64,000 bases of DNA from Zanthoxylum bungeanum (GCA_019454045.1 SKCR01038116.1:1-64000); one strand, 5' to 3'; positions 1 through 10,694 are shown, counted from the stretch's first letter. Made by a program: numbers and translations. The notes: generated by a model not told the origin, from the letters alone.

Positions 1-80
1 TTCATTATCACATAGTTAATTTTGTACAATAATACAATATCATTTACAAACAGTGACGCTATGAGACATAATGTCTAACA
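1..80 (-). mobile_element. Right end of a Ty1/copia LTR, element leaves window on the left
   Basis: The 80 bases match the right end of the two LTRs of element C (up to 35141 and up to 43541), including the terminal stretch that reads TGTTAGACATTATG on the minus strand. It is therefore the outer edge of a minus-strand copia 5' LTR (or a solo LTR) whose body lies off the window. The sequence changes at 81 to the leader of element A, so this element was inserted into A. The right-hand target copy would be TACAC (81-85); the left copy cannot be seen. Confidence 0.85.
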
Positions 81-1628
81 TACACTTCTAAAGAAACCTC
101 ATATACATAGAGGGGAATATGTGAGAAGAGAATACAAAGAATAGGAGATAAATCAAATTTATTACAATTTCCAAAATCGCCCCACCCGGCTAATATCCAT
201 CCGTATACATTATTCAAACATCACAACCATGTATTCATACAAGCATGTTATCAATCAATCAATCAAATTAATTAATCTGATAATTAGTGATCATCAAATG
301 TTCAAACAACGATTTGATTTTGTTCGAGTCAAACTCGTATGCGAACACGTACTCAAAGTACGATTTCTACTAATTAAATTAAATTACATGATTAAATCCA
401 ATTTAATACGCATTTAATTCTAATTCATTATTTAATTCCAAATTAAATATTACACTTTATAAAATAAACCTTTACGACTTAAATTCTAAATTTAATCGTT
501 ACGGGTCTCAAAGCCCGATTAATATCCAATATTAATTTAATTAAAGTCCAATGGGCTTTTAATTAATTTCTTGAGGCGTGGACTTTTGGTCAACTCGGGT
601 CAAACCGAATAACCAAAATCCAATCCGGGAGTTACCCCATAAGCCCATAAATTAATTTAGGCCCATTAGGCCCAATTAAACGTTAAAGGTTCATTAGTCG
701 CATTTGGGCCTTTTGGAAGCGGTTTTGGGCCTAATTGGATCCAACCAATTTTGGCCTAAACCAACTTTGTACAACAAAGTCCAATAAACCCAATAACAAC
801 TTTAAAAGCCCAAATCCAATTTTAAGCCCAATAATTTAATTTCAAAAATTCTAAATTTTCCAATTAAATTACCTAAAGTGTATAGCATTATTAATTGCCC
901 AAATCAAACTTTCCAAAACATCAAATTTGTCCAATTAATCATGCTTAACATCAATTAATCATGTCCAACATAATTAAATCAAAATCAAACCCAATTTATA
1001 CATGCTAAAGTCTCGGCCATAAGGGGAAAAAATGCCCAAATCAAATTCAATCCAATTGAACCCAATCAAACATAAATTCAACATCCCCAAATGATTTCTA
1101 AGTCATCCAATGAACAAAAAATCAAAAAACCAAGACATTAGGGCACTTGCCAAATTCGGCCATCACAAGCAAATTGGGGAAAAATTGTTCCAAACACTTT
1201 TCATCAAATTGATCTAATCAATCATCAATTAAACAACATTTAAGCATTCTAAATCATCCAATTTCATTAAACATGCTCAAAATCAAGTTTACCCAAATTT
1301 GTCATGCCTAAAATTTGGGGAAAAATGGATCCAACCAAATTTCATGAAATTGATTATGCACAACATCAATTCAACCTCATTCAAGCATACTATACTAAAC
1401 AATTTAATCATTTGATGCTCAAATTGAGTTTACCCAAATTAAAGTTTTGGCCAACAATAAGCAAATTGGGGAAAATCAATCCAATCAATTTTTCTTCAAA
1501 TTGATTACATATAACTCTAATTTAATCATATACAAGCATTCTTAAACAAACAATTTGTCAAAATCATGCTTAAATCAAAAAGCCCCAAATTTTGCTCAAG
1601 AACCCTAATTCGTTTTATGCAACCAATA
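81..1628 (-). other. 5' untranslated leader of copia A, rich in GCCCA motifs
   Basis: No coding signal. It aligns with the leaders of F (about 24900-26628), C (about 40020-41552) and E (56968-58270). Between about 540 and 850 there are roughly eight GCCCA/TGGGC motifs (for example in the TTAGGCCCATTAGGCCCAAT region near 657-676). The rest is AT-rich, with a repeated phrase around CAAATTGGGGAAAA. Small ORFs here (229-417, 1304-1504) have no family resemblance and are probably chance. Confidence 0.75.
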
Positions 1629-1641
1629 GCTCAAGATACCA
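1629..1641 (-). other. Primer-binding site of copia A (tRNA-iMet type, variant)
   Basis: Minus strand reads TGGTATCTTGAGC one base after the LTR edge. The first seven bases match the complement of the plant initiator tRNA-Met 3' end (TGGTATCAGAGC); the middle differs and GAGC is kept. Element F has the full match at the same place. Confidence 0.75.
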
Positions 1642-1642
1642 T

Positions 1643-3744
1643 TGTTGAGTTTCAATCAAGTCCCAAGGATCACAAACATGGATAAAAACGAGTTGAATAC
1701 ACAAAGGAGTAAGGCGGAATTCATACTCACATTGATGGGTTGGATGCTACGAATACCAAAAACACACTGCATGTCTCTGCTCGGCAGTGAGCTGCGCACA
1801 CGTGGACTGCTCGGCGTTGGTGGTGGTGGTCTCCTCCATGTTCGGCCATTGATGACCTCCATTGAAGCTCCAAGCTTCAAGCTCCAAAAAATAAATCCAA
1901 GCTCACAAATTCGTTTCCCTATCACCATAATATAACCCATGTGTGTGCTAGCACTACTATTCTTCAAATGCTTCTCAAAATTTCGGTCAAAATCAGAAGA
2001 TTTTTGAAGAAATCGGCTTGAAGCCGTGAGAAGAGGAAGATGAAAAGAGAGGGAAAATGAGAAGTGCGTGAGTGGTGAGTGAGAGAGAGAAAATGATTTT
2101 AGTTTATATATATTTATTTTATTTTCCAAAAACAAAACAAATATATAAATCATTTTTCATATATATCAAAAGTCAAAAAGCAAAAGTCTATTAATGCTTT
2201 TCATCATTTCTCATCACTATTCACATCACATCTATTACTTTAATAAAGTGACAACATGTCATGTCATATCACTCAAAGTGACAAGTGATTTGACGATTGA
2301 TGCGACTAGCGATATGACGAACGATTTGACTTGCGTGCCGCACTCGAATTCGAAATGTGAATGCGCTCGCAAATAATCCCGGGCTCGGGTTCGCTAATTC
2401 CAAATTAACGAATTTTCCGTTGCGTCATAATTAAATGATTACGCCTAGCGAAATCACTATTTACGTCGCTAACGAATTAATTCTTAATTAATTCTTTCGC
2501 CCGAATTAAAATCTAATTTTAATTCCGCGTCGAAATCCAATTTCTAATAATATATCAAATATATTATTTTATCGATTAATTCCAAATTAATCGTTCTCTC
2601 TCTTTAATTAATATTTTATCCCAGATAAAATATCTCTGCAATTAATCCTAGATTAATTTTCTCTCTCTTCCAATTAATCCCAGATTAATTAAAGTGCGAG
2701 TTATACATCATCGGTGAATCTTCAGGAAGCGACCCATGAGATCTCCGGATATGTTGGCAGTAAATACGGTCGTCGGATTATCCGAACACGTAAGCACCTC
2801 GTACTACGTTTATACCGATTTACAAGACAAGGTTGGCTTCTATCAAAGCGCCATGCCTACCCAATTCTCCTGAAATATTCTTACAGGAATATATAGATCT
2901 GTATCAAGCGTAGTATACCATAGTATTGTGTATATCGGCCCAGTATCGGATAGTCACGTGCTAGGGCTGGGGCTGGATAAGTGTCTACCCCGTCCGAAGC
3001 ACATGTCGGATGTCTGGTAACTAGTCTCTATAATCGGATATGCATGACCTAGTCATAACATCCCGATGGTTGCGCAACACTTAAGAGCAATAGTACCGTA
3101 TCCTGCGTGACATCATCTCCAATATGACTGAAGTGATACTTCCGTCTTGACATCACACCCAATACACTACGACTCTCTGATAAACCCAGAAGTGGAGTAC
3201 GCAGAACCGGTTAAAGCCCTGTACCACCAAGACCAAAGTCTATGGATTATCGTAAGTATTAGCGATGTAAGTCTCAGGTTAAGACTATACACACCTACCT
3301 TGATTTCGGCCTCCCATAGACACATAGTCATAATACCAATGGGATTCCGAGGGTTCTATCCAGAGCGAAGCTGTTTCCCGTACCATCGGTGAAACACGAC
3401 CTCCTATCGCACTTGCATAAGTATCCAATACTTATATATATGAGAACTATGCCGTTGTGCCCTCACAACGCGCACAAGTGCAATACTAGCTTATTCCGCA
3501 TTATTGATGTCCTGTCTCGATAATACTCCGGCTAGGGATATTTAATGATTAATCCTTCGTGGACTGATACTGTCTCATATCATCTCAATCCAGGAACTAA
3601 TCATATGGACCTCTCTTCATTTATATATCTATGGTGATTTAATCACAAATGATGAGAGTGCAATTTCCTTGTCACATAGTTAATTTGCTACAACAACACA
3701 ATGATCTATGCAAATAGTGACGCTATGGGTCATTTTATCCAACA
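1643..3744 (-). repeat. 5' LTR of copia A (2102 bp)
   Basis: Bounded by TG...CA on the minus strand, starting TGTTGGATAAAATGACCC at 3744 and ending in AACA at 1643, next to the primer-binding site. Homologous along its length to the LTRs of F. It contains a TATA-like run (TATATATATAAAC on the minus strand, about 2104-2116), a GA-rich stretch next to it, and the palindrome array at 2395-2700. The tRNA-Met-complementary U5 segment is at 1659-1677. ORFs inside it (1642-1935, 1656-2153, 2714-2896, 3147-3392) recur in frame-broken form in other LTR copies and are not genes. Confidence 0.88.
2395..2700. repeat. Array of short imperfect palindromes in copia U3
   Basis: About seven consecutive short inverted repeats, each 17-30 bp with a 3-6 base loop, for example CGAATTAATTC/TTAATTAATTC, GAATTAAAATC/TAATTTTAATTC, CGATTAATTCCAAATTAATCG and ATTTTATCC/CAGATAAAAT. 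The array is kept in every copia LTR copy here: about 19860-20160, 27415-27715, 33880-34095, 42285-42490, 43855-44095, 45710-46030, 47330-47560 and 56060-56310. Confidence 0.75.
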
Positions 3745-4051
3745 GATTCCCCAGAGGGAAGGTGGAGCGAGGCTCACTTAAATACCCAAGCCTCTTAGGC
3801 TCTTATCGCTTGGTGTCAGGAATAAACAATGAGTCCTCCAAATTAGTCCATCACAAAGGCTACGAGTAGATGGCCATATAGGTGTCTTCACAGCTTTTCC
3901 TTCTAGAAAGGTAGTGAGTGAAGGAAGACACCAAACCATTACCTAGCCTCAAAGTGCCCTTGATTAAACCCCCACTTTATCCACTATAGACATGGCCAAT
4001 TAAAACATAAATCCAAACATTACAAGACAATATTTCGGGGCCAATTCTCTA

Positions 4052-4069
4052 TCCCCAGTGGAGTCGCCA
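4052..4069 (-). other. Primer-binding site of Tat element I
   Basis: Minus strand reads TGGCGACTCCACTGGGGA, three bases inside the LTR edge. This is the tRNA-Arg-type site known from Ogre/Tat elements (family knowledge from memory). The identical 18-mer is present in element H at 53694-53711. Confidence 0.8.
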
Positions 4070-4141
4070 GACTGTGGACAACAGGACCTGGGCGACGCCA
4101 TTTCTAGGCTCGCGGTACTAGTTGGGAAGTACTAAATAACA

Positions 4142-4152
4142 TGGAGTCGCCA
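4142..4152 (-). other. PBS-like motif inside U5 of the Tat LTR
   Basis: The minus strand reads TGGCGACTCCA, identical to the first 11 bases of the true primer site 73 bases further downstream. Also present in P (16591-16601) and H (53812-53822). Confidence 0.75.
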
Positions 4153-4503
4153 CCCGGTGTGAACCGGGACAAAGATTTAAGGCCGCACTCACCCCTCGCA
4201 AGGGAAGACCTCAAACCGTTGGGTTCGGAATGGTCCCTTACTTATGTCACTTGTAATGAAAGGATTATGTAATAATTTAATCAAGCTTAAGCAACACTTA
4301 TTTCCAAGAGTATCATGCTTCTAAATTCTCATATGCAAAATAAAACTTATGCACACATTTCACATATATCTCACATTTAAAATTGCATGCTTAACATATA
4401 TCAAAATAGCAACAAACATACAACTTCATTTGCATAGTACATTCAGAAAAACACAAGCACACATATTAACCATACAAGCACACATATGGGCACTTTTCCA
4501 AGT

Positions 4504-4595
4504 GGTACGTGGAATTGTATCCCAAGTACAGACCGCACTACCATCCATTCGGAATCGGCTACGGAATTTACGTCTGGGTTTCCATCCGATATACC
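4504..4595 (+). repeat. 92-bp conserved module, copy 1
   Basis: Begins GGTACGTGGAATTGTATCCC and ends TCCATCCGATATACC. Five more copies of exactly 92 bp occur in the window (5598, 15926, 17618, 48266, 54253). It lies antisense to the LTR transcript. The ends can pair (GGTA/TACC, TGGA/TCCA). One frame is open over the module in most copies. Function unknown. Confidence 0.85.
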
Positions 4596-4726
4596 GCAAG
4601 AAATAATACTCAAATGTTATCATGACATAAGCATATGGATTGTAATACATTAACATATTTGTATTCATACATGTGGGGATAGCTACTAGGAAAACTATGC
4701 ATAAAATCTAATGAAGAGGACTCAGT

Positions 4727-5005
4727 TCAGTGGGTGCGCGTTCGTGTAGCGTTCGTAAACGCGTTCGAACGGTAAACAGAAGGTTCGCGTTCGTATGGCG
4801 TTTGATAACGCGTTCGAACATAAATGAAACAGAATGCTCTCGTTCGTATGGTGTTTGTGAACGCGTTCGAACGGAAATGAAACAGAATACTCACGTTCGT
4901 GGGACGTTTGTTAACGCGTTCGAACATAAGCAAGACCTGATGCATGACAAGGCAAAATACATGCGCGTTCGAGTTGCGTTCGTAAATGCGTTCGAACGGG
5001 AACAG
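4727..5005. repeat. Tandem array of GCGTTCGAAC motifs, about 53-bp period
   Basis: GCGTTCGAAC occurs at 4761, 4810, 4863, 4916 and 4988, each preceded by AAC or AAT and by a second GTTCGT motif. TTCGAA and ACGCGT are palindromic, so each unit carries two overlapping dyads. Related isolated motifs occur near 6745-6830 in the same LTR. It is not seen in the P LTR. Confidence 0.8.
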
Positions 5006-5039
5006 ACCTGATGTAGGAAATGGGACGCAATACATAAAC

Positions 5040-5515
5040 GACAAAATAAAGGGGGGGGGCGAAGTACTGCCGTAAAGGTGGCCTTTTGGGGCTCTTGATC
5101 TCTCGAAGAGAGGACCTTTAGACCAACATACTAAGCCCATGCGCTCGACTGAATCATGCATACATAGAATGAAAAGCAATAATATTAAACATAGTGTGCC
5201 CGATTGAACATATCCTGTATCCAACCGAACATACATCAACCGGCGCGGCAAAGCCTCGTGGTAAAGGGCTTTAGCCCCTCCCCATAAGGGATCTCACATC
5301 GCACTTACTAAGCCCATGCGCTCGGTTGAATCATGCATACGAAAATAAAGACAATCATATCAAACCAAGTATGTCCGATTGAACGTATTTCGCATTCAAC
5401 CGAACACACATCAATCGGTGCGGCAGAGCATCGTGGTGAAGGATTTTAACCGTCCAATTAGGGAACCTTTCATCGCACTTACTAAGCCCATGCACTCGAT
5501 CATATCATACGGGAA
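5040..5515 (-). repeat. 175-177 bp tandem repeat of the Tat LTR, nearly 3 copies
   Basis: The anchor ACTAAGCCCAT ends at 5140, 5317 and 5491, giving periods of 177 and 174 bp. Units correspond to the 176-bp units in the LTR of element P (14515-15300). The run of nine G near 5050 lies in the first unit. Confidence 0.82.
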
Positions 5516-5597
5516 TAGACAACATGCAGAATTTAAATAACAAGAATTAAATAAACCAAAGCAACACAAAACAAGAGAAGGTGCCGTTTACTCAAGT

Positions 5598-5689
5598 GGT
5601 ACGTGGAGTTGTGTCCCAAGTACAGACCGCACTACCGTCCATTCGGATTCGGCTACGGAATTTACGTCTGGGTTTCCATCCTATATACC
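5598..5689 (+). repeat. 92-bp conserved module, copy 2
   Basis: Same length and order as copy 1 with few base changes, and no indel. It lies on the other side of the tandem repeats in the same LTR. In the P LTR this copy is missing, while the surrounding sequence is still recognisable. Confidence 0.85.
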
Positions 5690-6376
5690 ACAAGAGACGA
5701 CACTCTTCCATTTCATTCAAGCCACAACATGCATCCATAAACGACTCTCATGCGAATAGAATTCAATAATAAAAGAAACGAATATAAACTAAAGAAAAAG
5801 TGCCATCAGGTCTAACCTTTTAAGTCGTCTCTCGGACTCGCGTTTCACGAAGATCGGAAGGGGTAAAGCTCCGCAACTCTTCCGGTTCACTGGTTCACTG
5901 CTCTCGTTCGTTGTCTTACTGTTTTGGGTCGTCGTCCTCCGTCTTTTGCTGCTGTTTTGACTCCGATTCGCTGCCGCTGCTACTGTTTTGCTGCTGTATT
6001 TTAGTTACTGTTTTTGGGATGTTTTGGCTACTGTTTTGGGTGTTATTTTCGGTGGTGTTATGGTGTGGTTCGGGGGCTGTTTTATGTGTGTGTTTAGGGC
6101 TGCTGTATGCGTGTTTTAAGGCTGTTTGGGATGTGTTTTTCGGTGAGGTGAAGGGGTTGTTCAAGGGTTAGGGCCTGCTGTGTGTTGTTCTTGTTAAGTT
6201 GGTGAGGGAAGGGTTGTTGTGTGTGTTGTTTATGTTTTGTATGTGAGCTAGGGGAAAAGGGTTGGGGATTCTTTTCTTCTTTTTTCTGTAATGGGCGTGA
6301 ACTCTAGAGAGACTGGAGAGAGGAGGCTTTTTTGTGTGAATGAGCTAGCTAGGGTTGAGAAGGTTGGTGAATGGTT

Positions 6377-6385
6377 CTTTTTATA
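6377..6385 (-). promoter_or_regulatory. Likely TATA box of Tat LTR I
   Basis: Minus strand TATAAAAAG, at the position matching the TATAAAAAG of element H (49582-49590) and TATATAAG of P (14023-14030). All three lie shortly after a U3 rich in GCCCA motifs. Confidence 0.6.
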
Positions 6386-6959
6386 GGCAAAGGGTTAGGC
6401 TTGACAAGGAAAAGGATTTGATTGAGGGGGGAAAAATCTTGGCTAGATAGGGAAGGTTGAATATTTAGTTTATGTTGATTAGGCATACAATATTTTAAGT
6501 TTGGGAATAATATATTGGTTGATTGATTTTAACTTGGTATGATTATATTTGATTGGTTTAGATTAGGTATACTATTTCTTTAATTTGTGTAAGTATTTTA
6601 TTTAATTTGGTATGTGATTTTTAGATTTGTTTTGATTTCACCATGTGTTAAATATATGTTTTAAGTGGGCTTGGGCGTGTGGGCCAAGGTTTGGGCGAAT
6701 TGGGCTTAATGTGAGGCTAGCAGTAAAACCAGAATTACCGACACCGTTCGAACGCTTACTCGAACGCGGCACCAACGTCCGCAATCTGCCTGACGTTCGA
6801 ACGTATACACAAACGTAGCACCAACGAAAACAGTGAACCTTGTTTATCCTGAATCCCCCCTTCCGATGTCCGTTTTTCGTGACCTCCGTGACTTAAAAGG
6901 TAGTGTCTCCAAAATGAGACTCATCATAGGGACTTATGTGTAAAAATACAGTGCCTACA

Positions 6960-9900
6960 CCGAGGCGAACGGTATCCGACTCATGTTATCTCTCTCCTCT
7001 TTAGTCTTAGGACACATGTCCTTAGACAGAAGGATACCACGTGACATTGGCATCAATCCCTTCTTGGATTGATCCATGTTGAATCGCTTCAATACTTTGT
7101 CAATATATGTACTCTGGGAGAGTCCAAGCAGCTTTCTAGATCTATCCCGTAGATCTTTATTCCCAGAATAAAGGCTGCTTCTCCCAGATCTTTCATGGAG
7201 AATTTTAATGAAAGCTAAGCTTTCACCGACGTTAGCATGGGAATGTCATTGCCTATAAGCAATACGTCGTCGACATAAAGGACAATAAAAGTCAGTGCTC
7301 TCCCACTAACCTTCTTGTATACACAAGGGTCATCAGCGTTTTGTACGAAATCATATTATTTTATGATCTCATCAAAACGCTGATTCCATGACCGTGATGC
7401 TTGCTTCAATCCATAAATGGATCGATTTAACTTACAAACCTTGTTTGCAAGTCTAGGTACGATAAAACCATCAGGTTGTTGCATATAAACATCCTCCAAA
7501 AGGTTTCCGTTAAGGAAAGCGATTTTAACGTCCATCTGCCATATCTCGTAATCGAATATGCAGCTATTGCAAGCATTATCCGAATGGATTTAATCATGGC
7601 AACGGGTGAGAAAGTTTCGTCATAATCAATACAATATTGTTGACGATACCCCTTTGCTACAAGCCTAGCTTTGTACGTTTGCACGTTGCCATCCATGTCG
7701 GTCTTCTTCTTGAAGATCCATCTGCATCCAATAGGCTTTATGCCTTCTGGTGCATCAACCAGTGTCCAAACTTGGTTGGCGTACATGGAATCCATCTCGG
7801 ACTTCATGGCATCTTGCCATAAAGCGGAATCAATATTATGTATTGCTTCCTCATACGTAGCCGGTTCATTATCCTCAATAAGATTAATATCTACATGAGG
7901 TGAGATCAGGAACCCATACCTCTCAGGTACCGTCCTGACTCTCTCCGACCTACGCGGTCCTTGTGTATATGAAGATTGTGGTACAGACTCATCCCGGATG
8001 GTCTGTTTATGTTCCGTCATTGATTCATTGCCAGGAACAGTATCACTACAATTTTCATCGAGCTCCACTTTCCTCCCACTTACCACTGCATCTAGGAATT
8101 CCTTCTCAAGGAAAAATACATTTAGAGCAACAAATACTTTGTTCTCTTGTGGGTGATAGAATAATATCCTTTGGTGTCCTTAGGATATCCCACGAAAAGG
8201 CATTTTTCTGATTTGGGTTCTAGTTTGGTACCTTTCAAACGTTTAACATATGCCCAGCATCCCCAAATCTTCAGGAAAGAGAAACCTGGTTTCCTCCCTG
8301 TCCATATCTCATATGGAGTCTGTTCAACAGACTTGACGGAACCTTATTCAAAATAAGTACCGCACTGTTTAATGCGTATCCCCAGAAGGATATTGGTAGC
8401 TCAGTGCGACTCATCATCGACCTTCTCATGTCTAACAAGGTACGGTTTCTCCGTTCAGACACACCGTTTAATTGCGGTGTTCCAGGAGGAGTCCACTGTG
8501 AAAGAATACCATATTCTTTCAAGTAATCTTGAAACTCATAACTTAAGTATTCGCCACCACGGTCCGACCGTAATGTTTTAATACTCTTGCCTGTTTGTTT
8601 TTCTACTTCGTGTCGAAACTCTTTGAATTTCTCAAAAGTTTCCGACTTGTGTCTCATTAGATACACATAACCATAACGAGATGCATCATCCGTAAATGTT
8701 ACGAAGTAATGATATCCACCTCTAGCCTGGCTAGACATGGGCCCACATACGTCGCTATGAACGAGGGCTAACAGTTCTGTGGCACGTTCACCTTTACCAC
8801 TAAAAGGTGATTTAGGCATTTTGCCTAAAAGACAAGATTCGCAGACATCATATGAATTAGGATCAAATCCGTCCAAGTACCCACTCTTCGAAAGTGTGGA
8901 TATGCGAGTCTTGTTAATGTGTCCTAGACGACAATGCCACATATAAGCTTCATCTTTTAGATTACTCCTTTTGAGCCTTTTGTTTGTTATTTTATGTTAG
9001 GAGATTCATTTATATTCAAAATATAAAGGCCATTATTTGCAACAGCAGTGCAAATTTCTGCATCATCTTTATATAAATAACACACAGTGTTTCTAAATAA
9101 AAAAGTGTACCCATGCTGGGTTAACAAAGATACAGATACGATATTCCTAGTCAAACTAGGTATATAAAAACAGTTCAAAAGTTTAAGCACATGCCCCGAG
9201 GGCAATTCCAAAACAAAAGTCCCTACAGCCAAAATAGCAACTGGAGTTCCATTTCCGACTCGTAGATCAACCTCCCCTGAAGCCAGCATCCTGCTATTCT
9301 GCAGATCCTGTAAATCAGTACATATATGAGCAGCACAACCAGAATCAAAAATCCAATTTTAAAACTAGAAGTAGTCATATTTATCTCAATAACAAACATA
9401 CCAGAGCTAGTGCCTTGCCTGCCTTGATATCCTCCCTGTGTCCCTTGCTCATTCGGCAGTCACGTTTCCAGTGACCCTTCTTGCCGCAGTTGAGGCAGAC
9501 ATCTTGAGACTTGTCCATTGGCTTCCCAGAAGCTTTTGTCAACTTGCCTTTACCCTTTTTCTTATGTTTCTTCTTCCTCACCCCTCCAGTAGCTTTGGGC
9601 CCAGCCCTTGGCCTCTGAGAGGTCGATACATAGTGCGCCTCGCGCTTGCCCCCTTTTTGGAGTTCTTTTTCAGACTCCTTCAAGATGGATAACAGCTCTC
9701 CAAGAGAGTCATCAGTGTCCATCAACTTATAGTTGATTATGATTTGTTTCCAAGAATTAGGAAGTGACTGTAAGATCAAATCTACGGTCAGCTCAGCCTC
9801 CAAGACTATTCCCATATTGGCCAACTCATCAATATCGGCGATCATTTGAGCCCCGTGGGCCTCAACTGATGCGCCTTCAGTCATTCGGGCGCGGAAGAGT

Positions 9901-10244
9901 TTCTTCACCAACTCGTACCTCTCCATCCTCTTGTTGGTGCGGTGGAGATCTCTCAGTCTAGCCATCATATTATAAGGATCCAAGTCCTTATTCTGGCGAC
10001 GAAAGTGCTGAGTCATCGAAGCTAACATAATAGCCTGAGCAGTGTCACAATCATCGCTGTGAGTTTTCCATAACTCCAGCTCAAGTGGGTCAGTGGGCTT
10101 AGGCGGGAGAGGTATCTGTATAGTGTACAGCATCCTCTCAGCCCCAAGGACTATCCTTAGGTTCATTTCCCAATCAGCGAAGTTTGTGCCCTTAAAGATA
10201 TTGTCACCCATGATGATGTCTCGGACATATCCTTTGCTTGCCAT
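6960..10244 (-). pseudogene. Copia B gag-pol, partial and frameshifted
   Basis: Ty1/copia polyprotein read on the minus strand from 10244. Gag (to about 9381) contains the nucleic-acid-binding CCHC knuckle CLNCGKKGHWKRDC. It is followed by a retropepsin-type protease with FDSGC (about 9340), a GAG-pre-integrase HCRLGH block, the integrase core with D, D (SDRGGE) and E (SERRNRT) between 8942 and 8271, and RT with YVDD (7266-7277). The frame breaks between gag and protease, between protease and integrase, at the end of integrase and within RT. RNase H is missing because of element I. The product would have packaged, copied and integrated the element; this copy cannot be active. Confidence 0.9.
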
Positions 10245-10694
10245 CTCAACTACGATAGTCCAACTATCTAGTTAACGATAAAATGGGTACAGTCAAACTA
10301 TTACAAAAAAATAACAATTTATTAGTCCAACTAATTTTAATAAATAGATGAAATAATATTGAAAGACACGTAAGGCTAAGTATCTGAACGAAATTGCAAA
10401 TTCAATACTAGCCTCCCACCATTTTCATCAAGTCTCTAACCCTCTGTCGAGAACTCGGGAAATCCTATTTCCTAGTGGGCTAGGATCCCGTTAAATAACA
10501 CACAACCTTGACTTTGGCCAACAAATTGTATGCTATTCAACTAGGTAGATCTCAAAGATCAATTGGATCCCATCCAATTCCTAGATCCGGTTAGGTGGAC
10601 ATCCAAATCCAAAACATATGTATATTACTTATGCCAATGTATCTAATACATTTTCCTAACCATATCCTCCGAATCATCTAGGCCTTGGCTTTGG
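6960..10694 (-). mobile_element. Copia element B, truncated at both ends
   Basis: Minus-strand copia of the same family as C and E. The left side stops inside RT where Tat element I was inserted; the rest of pol and its 3' LTR are expected beyond I, off the window. The right side stops inside the 5' leader at 10694, where plus-strand Tat element P begins with a two-base overlap (GG). The 5' LTR is absent. The leader piece 10245-10694 matches C (39104-39555). Confidence 0.85.

Larger units (their letters stand above)
81..3744 (-). mobile_element. Copia element A, 5' end only (leader plus 5' LTR)
   Basis: Minus-strand Ty1/copia element made of a 5' LTR (1643-3744), a primer-binding site and about 1.55 kb of untranslated leader; gag-pol would lie left of the window or has been displaced by the element at 1-80. 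LTR and leader match element F in order and sequence, but with enough change to make it a separate insertion. The right flank (3745 on) is the leader of Tat element I, so A is younger than I. Expected right target copy: GATTC (3745-3749). Confidence 0.85.
3745..6959 (-). mobile_element. Ty3/gypsy Tat-type element I, 5' end
   Basis: Minus-strand element with 5' LTR (4073-6959), tRNA-Arg-type primer site and 300 bp of leader, cut at 3744 by copia A. The leader matches the same part of element H (about 53380-53693). The LTR is related over its length to the plus-strand LTR of element P, which is attached to Tat pol. Its right edge abuts copia B in the middle of RT, so I was inserted in B; the expected right target copy is CGAGG (6960-6964). 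Confidence 0.82.
4073..6959 (-). repeat. 5' LTR of Tat element I (2887 bp)
   Basis: Starts TGTAGGCACTG on the minus strand at 6959 and ends CCACA at 4073. It contains, in transcription order, a GCCCA-rich U3 (about 6660-6720), a TATA box (6377-6385), a 92-bp module (5598-5689), a 175-177 bp tandem repeat (5040-5515), an array of GCGTTCGAAC motifs (4727-5005), a second 92-bp module (4504-4595) and a PBS-like motif near the end of U5. It is shorter than the P LTR (3317 bp), mostly because P has more copies of the 176-bp repeat. Confidence 0.85.

Noticed and set aside
1656..2153. 165-codon minus ORF in LTR A
   Set aside because: Not kept in the F LTRs, which have indels and stops at the same place; no domain.
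4504..4595. 92-bp module as a hammerhead ribozyme (retrozyme-like)
   Set aside because: I looked for the CTGATGA and GAAA core in the right order and did not find it on either strand.
4727..5251. 174-codon minus ORF and 93-codon plus ORF over the GCGTTCGAAC array
   Set aside because: Both strands are open because the repeat lacks stop triplets; no family resemblance.
5911..6171. 86-codon ORF with a hydrophobic, cysteine-rich translation resembling a membrane peptide
   Set aside because: It runs antisense through CTG/TTT-rich U5/R sequence of the Tat LTR; the homologous place in H does not keep the frame.
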